Below, one piece after another: positions 1 through 8,575 of a DNA stretch of 64,000 bases; position 1 is the stretch's first letter; the number at the start of each line of letters is the position of its first letter. This stretch comes from Microcella indica (GTDB lineage Bacteria > Actinomycetota > Actinomycetes > Actinomycetales > Microbacteriaceae). The notes under the pieces are model-generated. The model worked only from the letters and a program-made list of their open reading frames with translations, ran no database searches and had not been told where the DNA came from. The DNA lies in NCBI RefSeq assembly GCF_013414345.1, contig NZ_CP058670.1, forward strand, positions 1,054,001 through 1,118,000, in the 5' to 3' direction. The translations under genes and the position numbers were made by a program.

Positions 1-143
1 TCGGCGAGCAACTGTCGATTGCTGATGGTGCGGTGGTCGGCACCTACTTCAAGCGAGAGGGCCGCTTTGAGAACACGGTCGACCCTGCACGTGTGGTGCA
101 GTTGATGACGGCCGCCCGCGAATTCCGCGCCACCCTCGCCTAG
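1..143 (+). CDS. BtpA/SgcQ family protein, C-terminal fragment
   Basis: Only the last 46 codons are in the window, ending at TAG 141-143. The visible peptide contains ADGAVVGTYFKREGRFEN followed by a VDPARV stretch. This matches the C-terminal strand and helix of BtpA/SgcQ TIM-barrel proteins, where an 'ADGaivGty.K..G...N.vD..RV' pattern is typical. The family is named for a cyanobacterial photosystem I biogenesis factor, but actinobacterial members usually lie in sugar or nucleoside loci and their reaction is uncertain. The catalytic part is missing, so no substrate can be proposed. A 98-bp repeat begins 43 bases after the stop. Confidence 0.6.
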   Translation, partial: GEQLSIADGAVVGTYFKREGRFENTVDPARVVQLMTAAREFRATLA

Positions 144-185
144 CGGCGACAACGCGCTCTCGCGCTCGCCCCACTACAACTCCGT

Positions 186-283
186 CTCCACAATTCAGGA
201 GTTCGGGATGCTCGCACCCCGTCGACACGCCGTGCGAGCATCCCGAACCGCCGTCTCCGAGCAGGCACTCCTGAATTGTGGAG
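186..283 (+). repeat. 98-bp inverted-end repeat, copy 1
   Basis: Full copy. The left end CTCCACAATTCAGGAG (186-201) and right end CTCCTGAATTGTGGAG (268-283) are perfect inverted repeats, extended by GT outside the left end and AC outside the right. The core motif CGACACGCC is at 223-231, 37 bases from the left edge. This copy also has a second, internal 17-bp inverted repeat around the core, each arm containing GGGATGCTCGCAC or its complement, so the transcript could fold as a stem within a stem. It lies between the BtpA-like gene and the helicase gene. Confidence 0.9.
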
Positions 284-302
284 ACGAAGCCGGTGTCGGT
301 GA

Positions 303-318
303 GTCCTGAGCTGTGGAG
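303..318 (+). repeat. Degenerate half-site of the 98-bp repeat
   Basis: GTCCTGAGCTGTGGAG matches the right end CTCCTGAATTGTGGAG at 13 of 16 positions and lies 35 bases beyond the start of the intact right end of copy 1. No second core motif or matching left end is present, so it looks like a remnant of an adjacent unit. Confidence 0.55.
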
Positions 319-353
319 ACTGTGACCCGGGCGGGTGGGGGAGACTGGAGGCG

Positions 354-2924
354 ATGACCTCCTCGCTGCTAGACCGCATGCCCGCCCCCTACGAGGCCGG
401 TGCTGCCTTCGACGCGATCGAGAACTGGGCGACCGACGAAGGCCTCACGCTCTACCCCGCGCAGGAGGAGGCGATCTTCGAGCTCGTCGCCGGCGCGCAT
501 GTGATCCTCGCCACCCCGACCGGCAGCGGCAAGAGCCTCGTCGCGGTCGCCGCCCACGCGATCGCCCTCGCGCAGGGCCAGCGCAGCTACTACACCGCCC
601 CCATCAAGGCGCTCGTGAGCGAGAAGTTCTTCGCCCTCGTGGAGATCTTCGGCGCGGAGAACGTCGGCATGGTCACGGGCGACAGCAGCGTCAACGGGGA
701 TGCGCCCATCGTCTGCTGCACGGCCGAGATTCTCGCGAATCAGGCTCTGCGCCACGGGACTGATGTGGAGGCGGGGCTCGTCGTCATGGACGAGTTCCAC
801 TACTACGCGGACCCCGAGCGGGGCTGGGCGTGGCAAGTGCCGCTGCTGGAATTGACCCACGCGCGGTTCCTGCTCATGAGCGCGACGCTCGGCGACGTCA
901 CGCCCATCGCCGAGGACCTCGAGCGCCGCACGGGCCACCCGGTGAGCGAGGTGACGCACGCCGAGCGGCCGATTCCGCTCACGTTCGACTACGTGAAGAC
1001 TCCCGTGCACGAGACCGTGCAGACGCTGCTCGACGACGGGCAAGCGCCGATCTACGTCGTGCACTTCAGCCAGGCGGCCGCGATGGAGCGCGCGCAAGCG
1101 CTGTCGAGCATCCGCATCATCACGCGGGAGCAGCGCGACGAGATCGCTGAGGCGATCGGCGACTTCCGCTTCACCACCGGATTCGGCACGACGCTCAGCC
1201 GTCTCGTGCGCTCGGGCATCGGCGTGCACCACGCCGGCATGCTGCCCAAGTACCGCCGACTCGTGGAGGTGCTCGCGCAGCGCGGACTGCTGCGCGTCAT
1301 CTGCGGCACCGACACGCTCGGGGTGGGCATCAACGTGCCCATCCGCACGGTGCTGCTCACGGCGCTCAGCAAGTTCGACGGCGAGAAGATGCGGCAGCTG
1401 AGCGCGCGCGAATTCCACCAGATCACGGGGCGCGCCGGTCGCGCCGGGTACGACACCGCCGGGCTCGTCGTCGTGCAGGCTCCCGACCACGAGGTCGAGA
1501 ACCACGCCGCGACCACCAAGGCGGGCAGCGACCCGAAAAAGAAGAAGAAGATCGTGCGCAAGTCGGCACCCGCCGGCTTCGTGACGTGGAGCGAGACGAG
1601 CTTCGAGCGGCTCATCGGCGGAGCGCCCGAGCCGCTCGAGAGCCGCATGCAGGTGTCGGCGGCCATGCTCATCAACCTCATCGCGCGCGGGGGAGACGTC
1701 TTCGCAGGCGCCCGCGCACTGCTCACGCAGAACCACGAGCCGCCGCACCGGCAGCGCGAGCTCGTGCGCCGCGCGCTCGGCATCGCCAAGACCCTCGTGC
1801 GCGCGGGCGTCGTCGTCATCGAGCCCGTCGGGCGCATCACGCTCACCGTCGATCTGCAGCCGAACTTCGCACTCAATCAGCCGCTCAGCCCGTTCGCGCT
1901 TGCCGTGATCGAGTCGCTCGACCCGGAGGACGACACCGCGACGGTCGCGCCGCCCGCGCCCGGCGTCGTTGACGAGAACACGGTCCCCGGCGCCGAGCTC
2001 GAGGCCGCCCCGCACTACGCGCTCGACGTCGTGAGCGTCATCGAGGCCACGCTCGACGACCCGCGCCCGGTGCTGCGCCAGCAGGAGCACAAGGCGCGCG
2101 GCGAGGCGATCGGCCGCATGAAGGCGCAGGGCATGGAGTACGACGAGCGCATGGAGGCGCTCGACGACATCACGCATCCGCGCCCGCTCGCCGACCTGCT
2201 CGAGGCCATGTTCGAGACCTACGCGGCCACCCAGCCGTGGATCCGCGACGTCGAGCTGCGCCCCAAGGCGGTCGTGCGCGACATGTTCGAGAAGGCCATG
2301 AGCTTCACCGAGTACGTGAGCCACTACCAGCTGGCCCGCAGCGAGGGCCTCCTGCTGCGCTACCTGAGCGACGCCGACCGCGCGTTCCGCCAGACCATCC
2401 CCGACGACGCGAAGACGCCCGATGTTCTCGACATCATCGAGTGGTTGCGCGAGCTCGTGCGGCAGGTCGACTCGAGCCTGCAAGACGAGTGGGATGCCCT
2501 CACCAACCCCGTCGACGACCCGAGCACCCCGATCGCACCGCCGCCCCCGCCCGACGTCACGACGAACCGCCGCGCGTTCACCGTGCTCGTGCGCAACGAG
2601 CTGTTCCGCCGCGTGCAGCTCGCGGCGCTGCAGCGCGACGACGACCTCGTCGAGCTCGACCCGGAGGCGGGCTGGCCCGAGGCGCTCGACGCCTACTACG
2701 CCGAGCACGAGACCATGGGCACGGCGGGCGGCGCGCGCGCAGCATCCCTGGTTCAGATTTCGGAGAATGATCCGGATGCTGGGCCCGGCTTCTGGAGCGT
2801 GCGCCAGGTCATCGACGACCCGGCTGGCGACCACGACTGGGGCATCCACGCGACCGTCGACCTCGCGCAGAGCGCGGAGCGCGGCGAAGCGGTCGTGCGC
2901 GTGGAGGGCCTGAAGCGCCTGTAG
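354..2924 (+). CDS. DEAD/DEAH-box RNA helicase with C-terminal DUF3516
   Basis: 856 residues. It has a superfamily 2 helicase core: a Q-type LYPAQEEAIF motif near residue 33, Walker A ATPTGSGKS at 53-61, Walker B DEFH at 146-149, an LMSATLGD motif III, and helicase C motifs including HHAGMLPKYRR and QITGRAGRAGYD. The C-terminal half matches the DUF3516 extension found with Ski2/Mtr4-like helicases of actinobacteria. The likely role is ATP-driven RNA unwinding in RNA processing or turnover; this is inferred from the family. A lysine-rich insert (DPKKKKKIVRKS) lies near residue 390, before the DUF3516 part. The ATG at 354 is preceded by a GGAGGC ribosome-binding site. Confidence 0.88.
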   Translation: MTSSLLDRMPAPYEAGAAFDAIENWATDEGLTLYPAQEEAIFELVAGAHVILATPTGSGKSLVAVAAHAIALAQGQRSYYTAPIKALVSEKFFALVEIFGAENVGMVTGDSSVNGDAPIVCCTAEILANQALRHGTDVEAGLVVMDEFHYYADPERGWAWQVPLLELTHARFLLMSATLGDVTPIAEDLERRTGHPVSEVTHAERPIPLTFDYVKTPVHETVQTLLDDGQAPIYVVHFSQAAAMERAQALSSIRIITREQRDEIAEAIGDFRFTTGFGTTLSRLVRSGIGVHHAGMLPKYRRLVEVLAQRGLLRVICGTDTLGVGINVPIRTVLLTALSKFDGEKMRQLSAREFHQITGRAGRAGYDTAGLVVVQAPDHEVENHAATTKAGSDPKKKKKIVRKSAPAGFVTWSETSFERLIGGAPEPLESRMQVSAAMLINLIARGGDVFAGARALLTQNHEPPHRQRELVRRALGIAKTLVRAGVVVIEPVGRITLTVDLQPNFALNQPLSPFALAVIESLDPEDDTATVAPPAPGVVDENTVPGAELEAAPHYALDVVSVIEATLDDPRPVLRQQEHKARGEAIGRMKAQGMEYDERMEALDDITHPRPLADLLEAMFETYAATQPWIRDVELRPKAVVRDMFEKAMSFTEYVSHYQLARSEGLLLRYLSDADRAFRQTIPDDAKTPDVLDIIEWLRELVRQVDSSLQDEWDALTNPVDDPSTPIAPPPPPDVTTNRRAFTVLVRNELFRRVQLAALQRDDDLVELDPEAGWPEALDAYYAEHETMGTAGGARAASLVQISENDPDAGPGFWSVRQVIDDPAGDHDWGIHATVDLAQSAERGEAVVRVEGLKRL

Positions 2925-2939
2925 CCGGGGTGCCCCGCG

Positions 2940-3740
2940 CTACTGGATGGGCGTCATGAAGACGAGGAACAGGGCGGGGGTGAAGATGCCGAGGCTCACG
3001 AGCCCCGCGGTGAGCAGCAGGGTGACGATGAGCGGCCACCAGCCGCGGCCCGCTTGGCGCTGCACGACGATGCCTCGTGCCGCGAGATAGCCGACGTTGC
3101 CGAGAAGCGCCCACCATCCGGAGGCGCGCTCGAGGTGTCCCCACTCATGCAGCTTCTCGCGGTCGCGCCGCACCCAGACGATGATCCACATGATGGGCAG
3201 AAGGCTCGCGGCGAGCACCCAGAACCAGGGCGTCGACTCGATGCCGGTGAGCACCGTCACGGCGAGCTGGGCGAGGAAGGCCACGAGGGGAGTGGCAGCG
3301 AGCATCCACGCTGACACGGTCGTCGTGCGCTCGGGCGTGTAGTCCATGGACTGCGCCGTCGTGTTCCACAGGTCGCTGCGGGTCACCGAGCGCGTGCCGA
3401 AGGTGCCGAGCGGGGTGGATCGCGCCTCGCCGCCCTCGGTCGTGGTCGAGGGAGCCGAGGTCGGCGTGGCGGAGTAGGGCACGGAGTACGAGTACGGCTC
3501 TTCGCCGACGGGGGCCGCGACGGCTGCTCCGCTGAGGTCGGTGGTCGTCGTCGCGGACGCAGCCTCGGTGGCCGTGCCGCCCTGCGCGACCGCGGCGCCG
3601 GGGGAGGCGGGCTCGCCGTGCGCGATCGGCTTGGGTCGAGTGTGCTGGGTCCACCGGGCGCCGTCCCACCAGCGCAGCCGCAGCGCGATCTCAGGGTCGT
3701 CGTACCACCCGGCGACGGGGAGGGTCGAACCTTCGGTCAT
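2940..3740 (-). CDS. DUF2510 membrane protein (first of three)
   Basis: 266 residues from the ATG at 3740; an upstream in-frame start lacks a good ribosome-binding site, whereas AGGA precedes this one. The N-terminus carries a DUF2510 motif (AGWYDDPEIALRLRWWDGARWTQH spread over about residues 9-32), a tryptophan-rich module of actinobacterial membrane and cell-envelope proteins. A low-complexity Ser/Thr/Ala/Pro linker follows, then about four hydrophobic segments in the last 130 residues. The likely topology is a cytoplasmic N-terminus with a membrane anchor at the C-terminus. The function is unknown. Two further DUF2510 genes lie immediately upstream on the same strand. Confidence 0.75.
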   Translation of the reverse strand: MTEGSTLPVAGWYDDPEIALRLRWWDGARWTQHTRPKPIAHGEPASPGAAVAQGGTATEAASATTTTDLSGAAVAAPVGEEPYSYSVPYSATPTSAPSTTTEGGEARSTPLGTFGTRSVTRSDLWNTTAQSMDYTPERTTTVSAWMLAATPLVAFLAQLAVTVLTGIESTPWFWVLAASLLPIMWIIVWVRRDREKLHEWGHLERASGWWALLGNVGYLAARGIVVQRQAGRGWWPLIVTLLLTAGLVSLGIFTPALFLVFMTPIQ

Positions 3741-3941
3741 GGGGATCCTCGGGAAGGGCGGGAGCTCGGCGGGGGTGCGGGTGTCACGATGCGCTGCGCG
3801 GCGGGGGTGGCCGGGGGTGAACGCAAGGCTCGTTGACGGCAAGTCTAGGGCGCGGGTGCGCGCGAGCCTACGACCATACAGTCCCCAGTAAGGGGGACTC
3901 GATGGGGTACAGGCCGACAGGCTGCTCCGCCGCCGAACAGG

Positions 3942-4253
3942 TCAGCCCGCGTCGCGCTCCAGGGCGCCGAGCATGCGCCACACCGTCGTCGTGAGTGCCG
4001 GATGGTCGAGCGCGATCTGACGCAGCACGCGATAGTTGCGGGCCGGCGAGGGCAACCGGTCGTGGTCGGCGCGGATCGACTCGGCCCGGAGCATCCACAC
4101 CACCAGTTCATCGACGGTGGGGAGCTCCGTCATGAAGTCCCACGGGTCCTCGCCGTCACGGCAGCGAGCGAGGATGACCGTCTGCAGCTCGTCGTGTGCC
4201 TCGGCGCGCAGAACCTCGAGGCTCGCGCCTCGGGGCCGGTCGCGTTCGCTCAC
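3942..4253 (-). CDS. Hypothetical protein, 103 residues
   Basis: The protein begins MSERDRPRGASLEVLRAEAHDE and is rich in charged and helical residues, with no signal peptide or membrane segment. I do not recognise a family. It sits between two DUF2510 genes on the same strand, 36 bases from the end of the next upstream gene, so it may be cotranscribed with them. Amino-acid composition and third-position GC look like real coding sequence. A soluble small regulator or adaptor is possible, but nothing in the sequence shows it. Confidence 0.55.
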   Translation of the reverse strand: MSERDRPRGASLEVLRAEAHDELQTVILARCRDGEDPWDFMTELPTVDELVVWMLRAESIRADHDRLPSPARNYRVLRQIALDHPALTTTVWRMLGALERDAG

Positions 4254-4288
4254 CCTTCGACCCTACGTCGAGGGAGGTGGGCGAAGGG

Positions 4289-5149
4289 TCAGAGCAGAGG
4301 CTCGATGGTCGCGAGCACGCCGGCGGGGTCCAGAGCCCACCACGTGCCGATGACGGCCGCCTGGGCGACCAGCCACACGTACAGCGGCCACGCGATGGCG
4401 CCGGTCGTGCGACCGATGCGCACACTGCGCACGGCCAGGTACACCGGCGGCACGACCAGTGCGGTCAGCCAGGGCGCCGTGCGCAGGTGGCCGGCGAGGG
4501 CCATGAGACGCGTGTCCTGCCCCGCGAGCGCCGCGTAGAGGATGAACGGAAGGATGACGGTGAGCCCGCGGGTCCAGGCGGAGCTCTCGGGCGGCAGGCT
4601 CGTGAAGACGGCGAAGATCAGGAGGGCCTGGGGGATGGGCATCGTCGCCATGAGCCAGACGGAGGCGGTGTAGACGCGCTGGCGCGGCTCGAGGGGCTCG
4701 GAGATGACGGCGCTGTCGCTCTCGCGACGCCGACGGGGCCGTGCCGTCTCGAGGTCGACGGCGCTCACGGGCGTCCGTGCGGAGCGGCGACCCGTGGGGG
4801 CCGGGCTCGGGTACGCCACCGAGGGCACGCTCGCCGAAGAGCTGGAGTACGCGGAGTCGGTGCTGGGGGAGTGCAGCGACATGCGGTGCGCAGCGCGCGC
4901 GGAGTCGCGCGGCGTGAGCGTCACGGGCGCCGACCCTGCGGGTGTGTACACGCTCGGCGCCGCGACCTGGTCGTTGATCTCCTGCAGGGGCTCACGCGAG
5001 ACCGGCGCCTGCACGGGCGCGAGTGCCTCGACGTGCTCGGTCCACTGCGCGCCATCCCACCAGCGCCGGTGCGACGCCTCGCCGCCGTGGGCTGTGGCGA
5101 TCGGGTCCGGATACCAGCCTGCTGGCACCTGAATCGCGGTCGTCGTCAT
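4289..5149 (-). CDS. DUF2510 membrane protein (second of three)
   Basis: 286 residues. The ATG at 5149 is chosen because AGGGGGA lies just upstream and because the protein then starts MTTTAIQVPAGWYPDP, right at the DUF2510 motif; a longer frame back to 5251 adds a Pro/Gly-rich leader without a ribosome-binding site. The order is DUF2510 (about residues 8-40, with RRWWDGAQWTEHV), a disordered Ser/Pro-rich linker of about 90 residues, then several hydrophobic helices. Overall design is the same as the neighbouring DUF2510 proteins, which suggests local duplication. Function is unknown. Confidence 0.75.
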   Translation of the reverse strand: MTTTAIQVPAGWYPDPIATAHGGEASHRRWWDGAQWTEHVEALAPVQAPVSREPLQEINDQVAAPSVYTPAGSAPVTLTPRDSARAAHRMSLHSPSTDSAYSSSSASVPSVAYPSPAPTGRRSARTPVSAVDLETARPRRRRESDSAVISEPLEPRQRVYTASVWLMATMPIPQALLIFAVFTSLPPESSAWTRGLTVILPFILYAALAGQDTRLMALAGHLRTAPWLTALVVPPVYLAVRSVRIGRTTGAIAWPLYVWLVAQAAVIGTWWALDPAGVLATIEPLL

Positions 5150-5383
5150 GATGTGGTCCCCCTGTGTGCTCCCGGCCCCCCGGCCGGGTTGCGATGCTTC
5201 ACCCGCAGCGTTCGGTGCTGCGGGGCTGTCGCGAAGCTGTTCGGGTTCCACGCGACGTTCGGTGTGCGATCTTCAGTTGTGCGGTGCTGCTGGGTAGGTG
5301 GTGCGGTGGTACGTGTTCGGTTGTGAGTATGCCGGGCCCGCGAGGTCGGTGCAGGCGCGCCGTTCGCTTAGCGAACGACTGCG

Positions 5384-6958
5384 CTATCGAACAAACGAGA
5401 AGATGCCCCAATCGTCGACCTGCCAGGTGATCCAGCCGTTGGCGCGCTGCAGGCTCACGGTGACGACGAGGTTCTCGCCGGAGGAGTTGGTGGCGGGGCA
5501 CCGCAGCTGCTGGCCGATGAACAGGGGCGGTGATGCTGGACAGTCCACGTCGAGCATCGTGCCGATGGAGCGCGCATTCGCTTCGATCGTGGACGCAGCC
5601 TGGTCGGCGAAGACGCCGGGCATCGCGGCGATGATGAGGCCGGGAACAGCGAGAATGGATGCCCCCACCAGACCCGAGACGAGCAGCCACACCGCGACGG
5701 GGCCGAACCCGGCACCCGAGATGCGGCTCAGTCGCACGGCACGCGCGGCCAGGTACACGGGCGCGGTACCGAGGGCCCACAGCCAACTGGCGGGGGCGTC
5801 GATGCCGCGGCGGCGCAGGGTTCGGGCGTCGAAGTAGGCGAGTGCGGCCACGATCGGGTAGGGCACGATCCAGATGGCGGCCATGAAGATGAGGCTCGGG
5901 CCGGTCGTGAATGCGGCGACGACGAGCAGACTCAGCAGCAGCTGCATCATGGGCAGCAGCGCGATCGCCCAGGACTCGACGGTCTGCACGTTGCCGCTCG
6001 GGGCGCCGAGCGACTGGTGGGTGCCGGAGCGGCGCGTCTCGGACGCCGCGAGGGGCGACTCCTGCGAGTAGGGGGCGTACTGCGGTGCCCCGGGGGCCGA
6101 GGCGAACCCGGGTGCGGAGCCGTACTGCGGTGCGGAGCCGTACTGCGGCGCTGAGCCGTACTGCGGCGCTGAGCCGTACTGGGGTGCTGAGCCGTACTGC
6201 GGAGCGGAGCCGTACTGGGGCGCGCTCCCGTACTGGGGTGCCGAGCCGTACTGCGGCGCCGAACCCTGCTGGGGGGTGGAGCCGTAGTGCGGCGCGCTGC
6301 CCTGCTGCGGCGCGGAACCTGCGCCGAGATCCCACGGTGCGCTGCCGCTCGCCGAGACGGGGCCGGGCGTCGATCCTGGAGCGGAACCGGGCGCGCTGCC
6401 GCTGTCGCGCTGCAGCGGGACCCACGGCGAGGGCGCCGGGTCCTGCGGCGGCTTGAGCTCGGACTCGGCCTGAAGGTCGGCGAAGGCGGCTGCGGCGAAG
6501 GCCTCCGCCGCTGAGTTCGCGGGTCGCCCGCCCGCGGGAGCCGAGGAGGCGCTGCGGGGCGCGGCCGACTGCTGCGCCGCGGGCTGCTCGGCCTGGTCGC
6601 CGGGCTCGATGAGCTGCGGCACGGCGCCCGTCGTCGGCGGAGCGAGCTGGCGCAGGACGTTCGCCGTGGGCTGCTGCACGGCCGGCTGCTCGGGCTCGGA
6701 GCCCTCCCGTGCGGGGTCGTCGAGCGGAGCATCCTCGGGGGTCGACGCGGTACGGAGGTCTCGACGCCGGGGGAGGTCGTCGTCGGCGAACATCGTCGGA
6801 GCCGCGGGAGCGGTCGGTGCCTCCGTCGGCACCATCGGCTGGCGGGCGTCGGAGACGTGCTCGGTCCACGCGGTGTTGTCCCACCAGCGCAGCTGCGGCA
6901 GTCCGAGCGGGTCGGGATACCAGCCCGCCGGCACGCGACCGTAGTCGTCTTCTGCCAC
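5384..6958 (-). CDS. DUF2510 membrane protein with GSAPQY repeats and DUF4333-like tail
   Basis: 524 residues from a GTG at 6958. DUF2510 occupies about residues 9-36 (VPAGWYPDPLGLPQLRWWD). A long low-complexity region follows, including at least eleven hexapeptide repeats of the GSAPQY type near residues 216-281. About four transmembrane helices come next. The last 70 residues hold two cysteines (VDCPASPP and LRCPATNSSGE) and a GWITW motif, resembling the DUF4333 extracellular domain. The likely product is an envelope-anchored protein with a flexible stalk and an exported disulfide-bonded domain. The function is unknown. It is the first gene of the minus-strand DUF2510 group. Confidence 0.75.
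   Translation of the reverse strand: MAEDDYGRVPAGWYPDPLGLPQLRWWDNTAWTEHVSDARQPMVPTEAPTAPAAPTMFADDDLPRRRDLRTASTPEDAPLDDPAREGSEPEQPAVQQPTANVLRQLAPPTTGAVPQLIEPGDQAEQPAAQQSAAPRSASSAPAGGRPANSAAEAFAAAAFADLQAESELKPPQDPAPSPWVPLQRDSGSAPGSAPGSTPGPVSASGSAPWDLGAGSAPQQGSAPHYGSTPQQGSAPQYGSAPQYGSAPQYGSAPQYGSAPQYGSAPQYGSAPQYGSAPQYGSAPGFASAPGAPQYAPYSQESPLAASETRRSGTHQSLGAPSGNVQTVESWAIALLPMMQLLLSLLVVAAFTTGPSLIFMAAIWIVPYPIVAALAYFDARTLRRRGIDAPASWLWALGTAPVYLAARAVRLSRISGAGFGPVAVWLLVSGLVGASILAVPGLIIAAMPGVFADQAASTIEANARSIGTMLDVDCPASPPLFIGQQLRCPATNSSGENLVVTVSLQRANGWITWQVDDWGIFSFVR
6113..6312 (-). repeat. 18-bp tandem repeat encoding GSAPQY
   Basis: About eleven consecutive 18-bp units encode GSAPQQ, GSAPHY, GSTPQQ and eight GSAPQY hexapeptides within the large DUF2510 gene. 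Units differ mainly at third positions. Because the unit length is a multiple of three, copy-number change would alter stalk length without shifting the frame. Confidence 0.85.
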
Positions 6959-7042
6959 GATTATCGTTCCCCCTTGTTCGCCGGTTGTGGAACACCGGCC
7001 CCCGTCAGTGTACGGGGCGAGGGGCTCAGGAGCGATGATTCG

Positions 7043-7687
7043 TCATCCCCCCGTCGTGGTGTCCCCCGTCGTGGTGTCCCCCACTCGGGGGCCCCGCGCA
7101 GCCGCTCGTCGCATGCGCACCGCGTCGATCACGAGACCGACCGCGATGGCGACCACGATCGACACGACGACGGCGACCACGGGGTAGTCGCCGAGCCACG
7201 CGCCGAAGGCCGCACCCACCCCCACGTTGTAGACCGCCCAGGCCGAGCAGGCGAGCAGGCTCAGGGGCAGGTAGCGGCGGTACGGGAAGCCTGTGGCGCC
7301 CGCCACGAGGTTGACGGCGACGCGACCGAACGGAATGTAGCGGGCGATGAGGATGACGAGCGCCGCGCGCCGCTGCAGGTTCTCGCCCGCCCACGCGAAC
7401 ACGGCCCGCACACGGGCGTGCCGCACGCGGGCGAGGAGCGGGGTCCCGAGGCGGCTGCCGAGAAGGAAGGTGAGACTGTCGCCGACGACGGCCGCGAGGG
7501 CGGCGACGAGCACGAGCAGGAACGGGTTCGGGGTGCCCTCCGACACGGCGAGAGAACCGAGAGCCACGACGACCGTCTCGCTCGGCACGACCACGAGAAA
7601 CGCGTCGGCGACGGTGAGGAGAGCCGTGACGGGCAGCGCCCAGGGCGATGCGGCCGCGGCGACGACCCACTCGGTGAGGGCATCCAC
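7043..7687 (-). CDS. DedA/VTT-domain membrane protein
   Basis: 214 residues and about five hydrophobic helices. The segment FLVVVPSETVVVALGSLAV near residue 30, the GDSLTFLLGSRLG segment near residue 75 and the ARYIPFGRVAVNLVAGATG stretch near residue 120 follow the DedA (VTT/SNARE-associated) family pattern, including the conserved Arg and Gly residues of the re-entrant loop. DedA proteins are membrane proteins linked to lipid flipping and proton-dependent homeostasis. The C-terminus ends in a short repeat, GDTTTGDTTTGG, encoded by a 12-bp tandem duplication. The gene starts at ATG 7687 and is followed downstream by the large DUF2510 gene on the same strand. Confidence 0.8.
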   Translation of the reverse strand: MDALTEWVVAAAASPWALPVTALLTVADAFLVVVPSETVVVALGSLAVSEGTPNPFLLVLVAALAAVVGDSLTFLLGSRLGTPLLARVRHARVRAVFAWAGENLQRRAALVILIARYIPFGRVAVNLVAGATGFPYRRYLPLSLLACSAWAVYNVGVGAAFGAWLGDYPVVAVVVSIVVAIAVGLVIDAVRMRRAAARGPRVGDTTTGDTTTGG

Positions 7688-7764
7688 ATGCCCTGGTGTA
7701 CTCCGCTCAGGTGAACAGCGGGCGACGCGCAGCGCTCAGGGGAGCAGCGGTCGACGCGCGGCGC

Positions 7765-8562
7765 TCAGGGGAGCAGCGGTCGACGCGCAGCGTCGAGCCA
7801 CGCGCGCCCTCGCTCGGCGCGCCCCGGCTCGACGACGAGCCGCGGCCCCTGCACCCACTCGGTCGCGACCCGCAGGCCGTGCAGGGCGCTCAGCACCCAC
7901 AGCTCGGCCCCATCGAGGTCGCGCGGGTGCGCCTGCACCGCGCGCACCTCGACGCCCTCCGCCGTCGCCGCGTCGGTCACGATCCGCTCGGTGACGCTCG
8001 GGATGCGCGGCAGAGCGTCATCCACGCGATGCAGCACCCCATCCCGCCACCACACGAGCGAGCTGTACGCGCCCTCGACGACCTCCGCCGTGGGAGTGAG
8101 GATGATCGCCTCCTGCGCGCCGTGCGGCTGCACGAGCGTGCGCAGGCGCTGCAGAGACTCCAGGTCGGGGCCCTTGATGCGCGGCTGGATGCGAGGGTCG
8201 TGCGGTGCCGTGGCGACGACGGCCTCCGTGCTGGTCGGCGGGGTGGGGCGCACGCGCAGGGAGAGCTGCGCGCCCTCGCCGCGAGCCCGCAGCTCCACGC
8301 GGGGAAACCAGTCGCCCTCGCTCGGGATGAGGGCGAGCGCGGCGCTCCAGAACGCCTGCGGCTCGGTCGCCTCACCGAGCAGTGCGGCGACACTGCCGAG
8401 GAAGCGGTCGTGGTGATGGTGCAGGCCGCGCGTTGCGCCGTCGACGACGCGCCACGAGTCGGCCGCGAGCACGGCGCCCGCGTGCGGGTCGCACCAGTCG
8501 ACCGGCTGCCACGGGCCGTCGGTCGCGGAGGACCCGCGCCAGACCTGCAGTGCCTCACTCAT
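7765..8562 (-). CDS. pabC: Aminodeoxychorismate lyase-like class IV PLP enzyme
   Basis: 265 residues. It is a fold-type IV aminotransferase-like protein: an LAADSWRVVDGATRGLHHHHDRFLGSV segment (Arg and His of the N-terminal domain), a KGPDLESLQRLR stretch with the putative Schiff-base lysine near residue 130, and EVVEGAYSSLVWWRDGVLH, equivalent to the 'E..G...N' region. PabC cleaves aminodeoxychorismate to 4-aminobenzoate and pyruvate for folate synthesis. The divergent neighbour is pabB, which supports this role over a branched-chain aminotransferase. The start codon is only 12 bases from the pabB start. Confidence 0.75.
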   Translation of the reverse strand: MSEALQVWRGSSATDGPWQPVDWCDPHAGAVLAADSWRVVDGATRGLHHHHDRFLGSVAALLGEATEPQAFWSAALALIPSEGDWFPRVELRARGEGAQLSLRVRPTPPTSTEAVVATAPHDPRIQPRIKGPDLESLQRLRTLVQPHGAQEAIILTPTAEVVEGAYSSLVWWRDGVLHRVDDALPRIPSVTERIVTDAATAEGVEVRAVQAHPRDLDGAELWVLSALHGLRVATEWVQGPRLVVEPGRAERGRAWLDAARRPLLP

Positions 8563-8575
8563 AGGATTCAGCGTA
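8562..8575. promoter_or_regulatory. Back-to-back leaderless promoters for pabC and pabB
   Basis: On the plus strand TAGGAT (8562-8567) is followed by exactly 7 bases and the pabB ATG at 8575. On the minus strand TACGCT (8575 down to 8570) is followed by exactly 7 bases and the pabC ATG at 8562. Both fit the TANNNT -10 box placed 6-7 nt before the start codon, as known for leaderless actinobacterial mRNAs. The two -10 boxes and start codons overlap. Confidence 0.6.

Noticed and set aside
186-283. Integron attC site
   Set aside because: The ends lack the GTTRRRY/RYYYAAC core sites and no integrase is present.
369-2849. Very long open frame (826 codons) antisense to the helicase gene, and similar frames opposite leuS, nadB and others
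   Set aside because: High GC leaves opposite strands free of stops. The translations are Arg/Ala-rich without family motifs, and the plus-strand proteins are clear.
7696-8574. N-terminal extension of pabB to 7696
   Set aside because: The extension is antisense to pabC, has no PabB homology and is Arg-rich; the ATG at 8575 fits the family.
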